A stretch of DNA of 6,332 nt from Planctomycetaceae bacterium (lineage in GTDB: Bacteria; Planctomycetota; Planctomycetia; Pirellulales; Pirellulaceae): assembly GCA_024642765.1 (NCBI GenBank), contig JAHEAM010000232.1:1-6332 (forward strand), read 5' to 3'. Shown one piece after another: positions 6,027-6,332 of this stretch. The translations under genes were made by a program, and so were the position numbers. Under the pieces are notes generated by a model that searched no databases, was not told where the DNA came from, and worked only from the letters and a program-made list of their open reading frames with translations. Each line of letters begins with the position of its first letter. The first letter of the stretch is position 1.

Positions 6027-6062
6027 ATTCCCGCTTGGATTTTCCGTAGTTGCACAAGCGAA

Positions 6063-6072
6063 CCCTTAAGGG
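6063..6072. repeat. 10-bp perfect palindrome CCCTTAAGGG
   Basis: A self-complementary decamer about 65 bp before ATG 6137. It falls in the spacer of a weak possible promoter (TTGCAC at 6050-6055, then an AT-rich stretch at 6073-6078). It would suit a dimeric regulator, but short palindromes also arise by chance. Confidence 0.25.
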
Positions 6073-6136
6073 ATTTTACAGGGCCTCGACAATGCAATTG
6101 CTAGAACTTCACGACCGAATTTGAGGCTAGTCGATT

Positions 6137-6332
6137 ATGTTATTTCGTGTTTCCCTGATTTGCGTACTGGCTGTTGGTGTTTTAACCCCTTCCGCCGTCG
6201 CACAAGACGTGTATGAACTTCGCAAACGGACCATCTATGAAGACCGACCTGTTACCAAGACACGAATTGTTTATGAAACAGTAATAGAAAAACAAGAAGT
6301 GACGGAATACGTCGACGAGCTCGTCGTCGAAA
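6137..6332 (+). CDS. Exported Val/Glu-rich protein, N-terminal part (cut by window edge)
   Basis: Read by hand: 65 codons from ATG 6137, open at the right edge. A classical Sec signal peptide starts MLFRVSLICVLAVGVL and ends PSAVA, with cleavage predicted after Ala22 (AVA-QD). The mature part is charged and rhythmic: YELRKRTIYEDRPVTKTR, IVYETVIEKQEVTEYVDELV. The spacing of 'IYEDRPV', 'VYETVIEKQEV' and 'YVDELVV' suggests degenerate repeats of about 9-12 residues. This resembles planctomycete exported proteins with 'YTVxRPVxET' repeats, whose function is not known. A GAGG at 6123-6126 lies 10 nt upstream, a somewhat long spacing. It is divergent from the ligase gene, the only plus-strand gene here. 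The signal peptide is clear; the repeat class is a guess until the rest is seen. Confidence 0.7.
   Translation, partial: MLFRVSLICVLAVGVLTPSAVAQDVYELRKRTIYEDRPVTKTRIVYETVIEKQEVTEYVDELVVE

Larger units (their letters stand above)
5785..6136. other. Divergent intergenic region (352 bp) with promoters and leader structures
   Basis: This stretch separates the minus-strand lipoate ligase from the plus-strand exported protein. It holds a good sigma70-like promoter toward the ligase, a leader of about 155 nt with a hairpin and a tandem heptamer, a hairpin with arms 6008-6013 and 6021-6026, and a 10-bp palindrome at 6063-6072 on the side facing the plus-strand gene. I see no convincing gene. A minus-strand frame (stop at 5750, possible ATG at 5968 or 5941) overlaps the ligase start and matches nothing I know. 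Confidence 0.6.

Overview
The window looks like chromosomal DNA from a planctomycete, probably of the Pirellulaceae. I infer this from the protein styles rather than from any marker gene. They include a STAS protein with an FMSSAMIGKL-type site, a BamD-like lipoprotein with a long N-terminal region, an LptE lipoprotein, a secretin-domain-only exported protein, and non-ATG starts with uneven Shine-Dalgarno use. Base composition is moderate, near half G+C. I see no tRNA, rRNA, CRISPR, insertion sequence or phage gene.

Layout from left to right. Positions 1-304 (minus) hold the N-terminal third of an EamA/DMT-family membrane transporter that runs off the left edge. A clear intrinsic terminator at about 346-375 (minus) separates it from a STAS-domain gene (462-833, minus), which begins at GTG behind a good Shine-Dalgarno. 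The 229-bp gap 834-1062 carries a candidate promoter for the STAS gene and a hairpin that may end the transcript arriving from the right. From 1063 to 4972 there is a tightly spaced minus-strand run. In transcription order it is recO, then a BamD-like TPR lipoprotein, then lptE, then an exported protein with a secretin beta-domain. A short lipoate-protein ligase (5062-5784, minus, TTG start) lies just upstream of recO and may share its transcript. The 352-bp region 5785-6136 is a divergent promoter region. To its right a plus-strand gene begins at 6137, encoding an exported protein with a Val/Glu-rich, possibly repetitive mature part, cut by the right edge.

Functionally, three consecutive genes encode envelope proteins: the BamD-like lipoprotein (outer-membrane protein assembly), LptE (lipopolysaccharide delivery) and the secretin-like protein (outer-membrane or periplasmic). 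They are co-directional with recO (DNA repair) and the lipoate ligase (cofactor attachment to 2-oxoacid dehydrogenases or GcvH). This fits a diderm, LPS-type envelope. Nothing here looks like a defence or mobile system. The most interesting points are the secretin domain without its usual N-domains, the envelope cassette, and the structured leader of the ligase gene.
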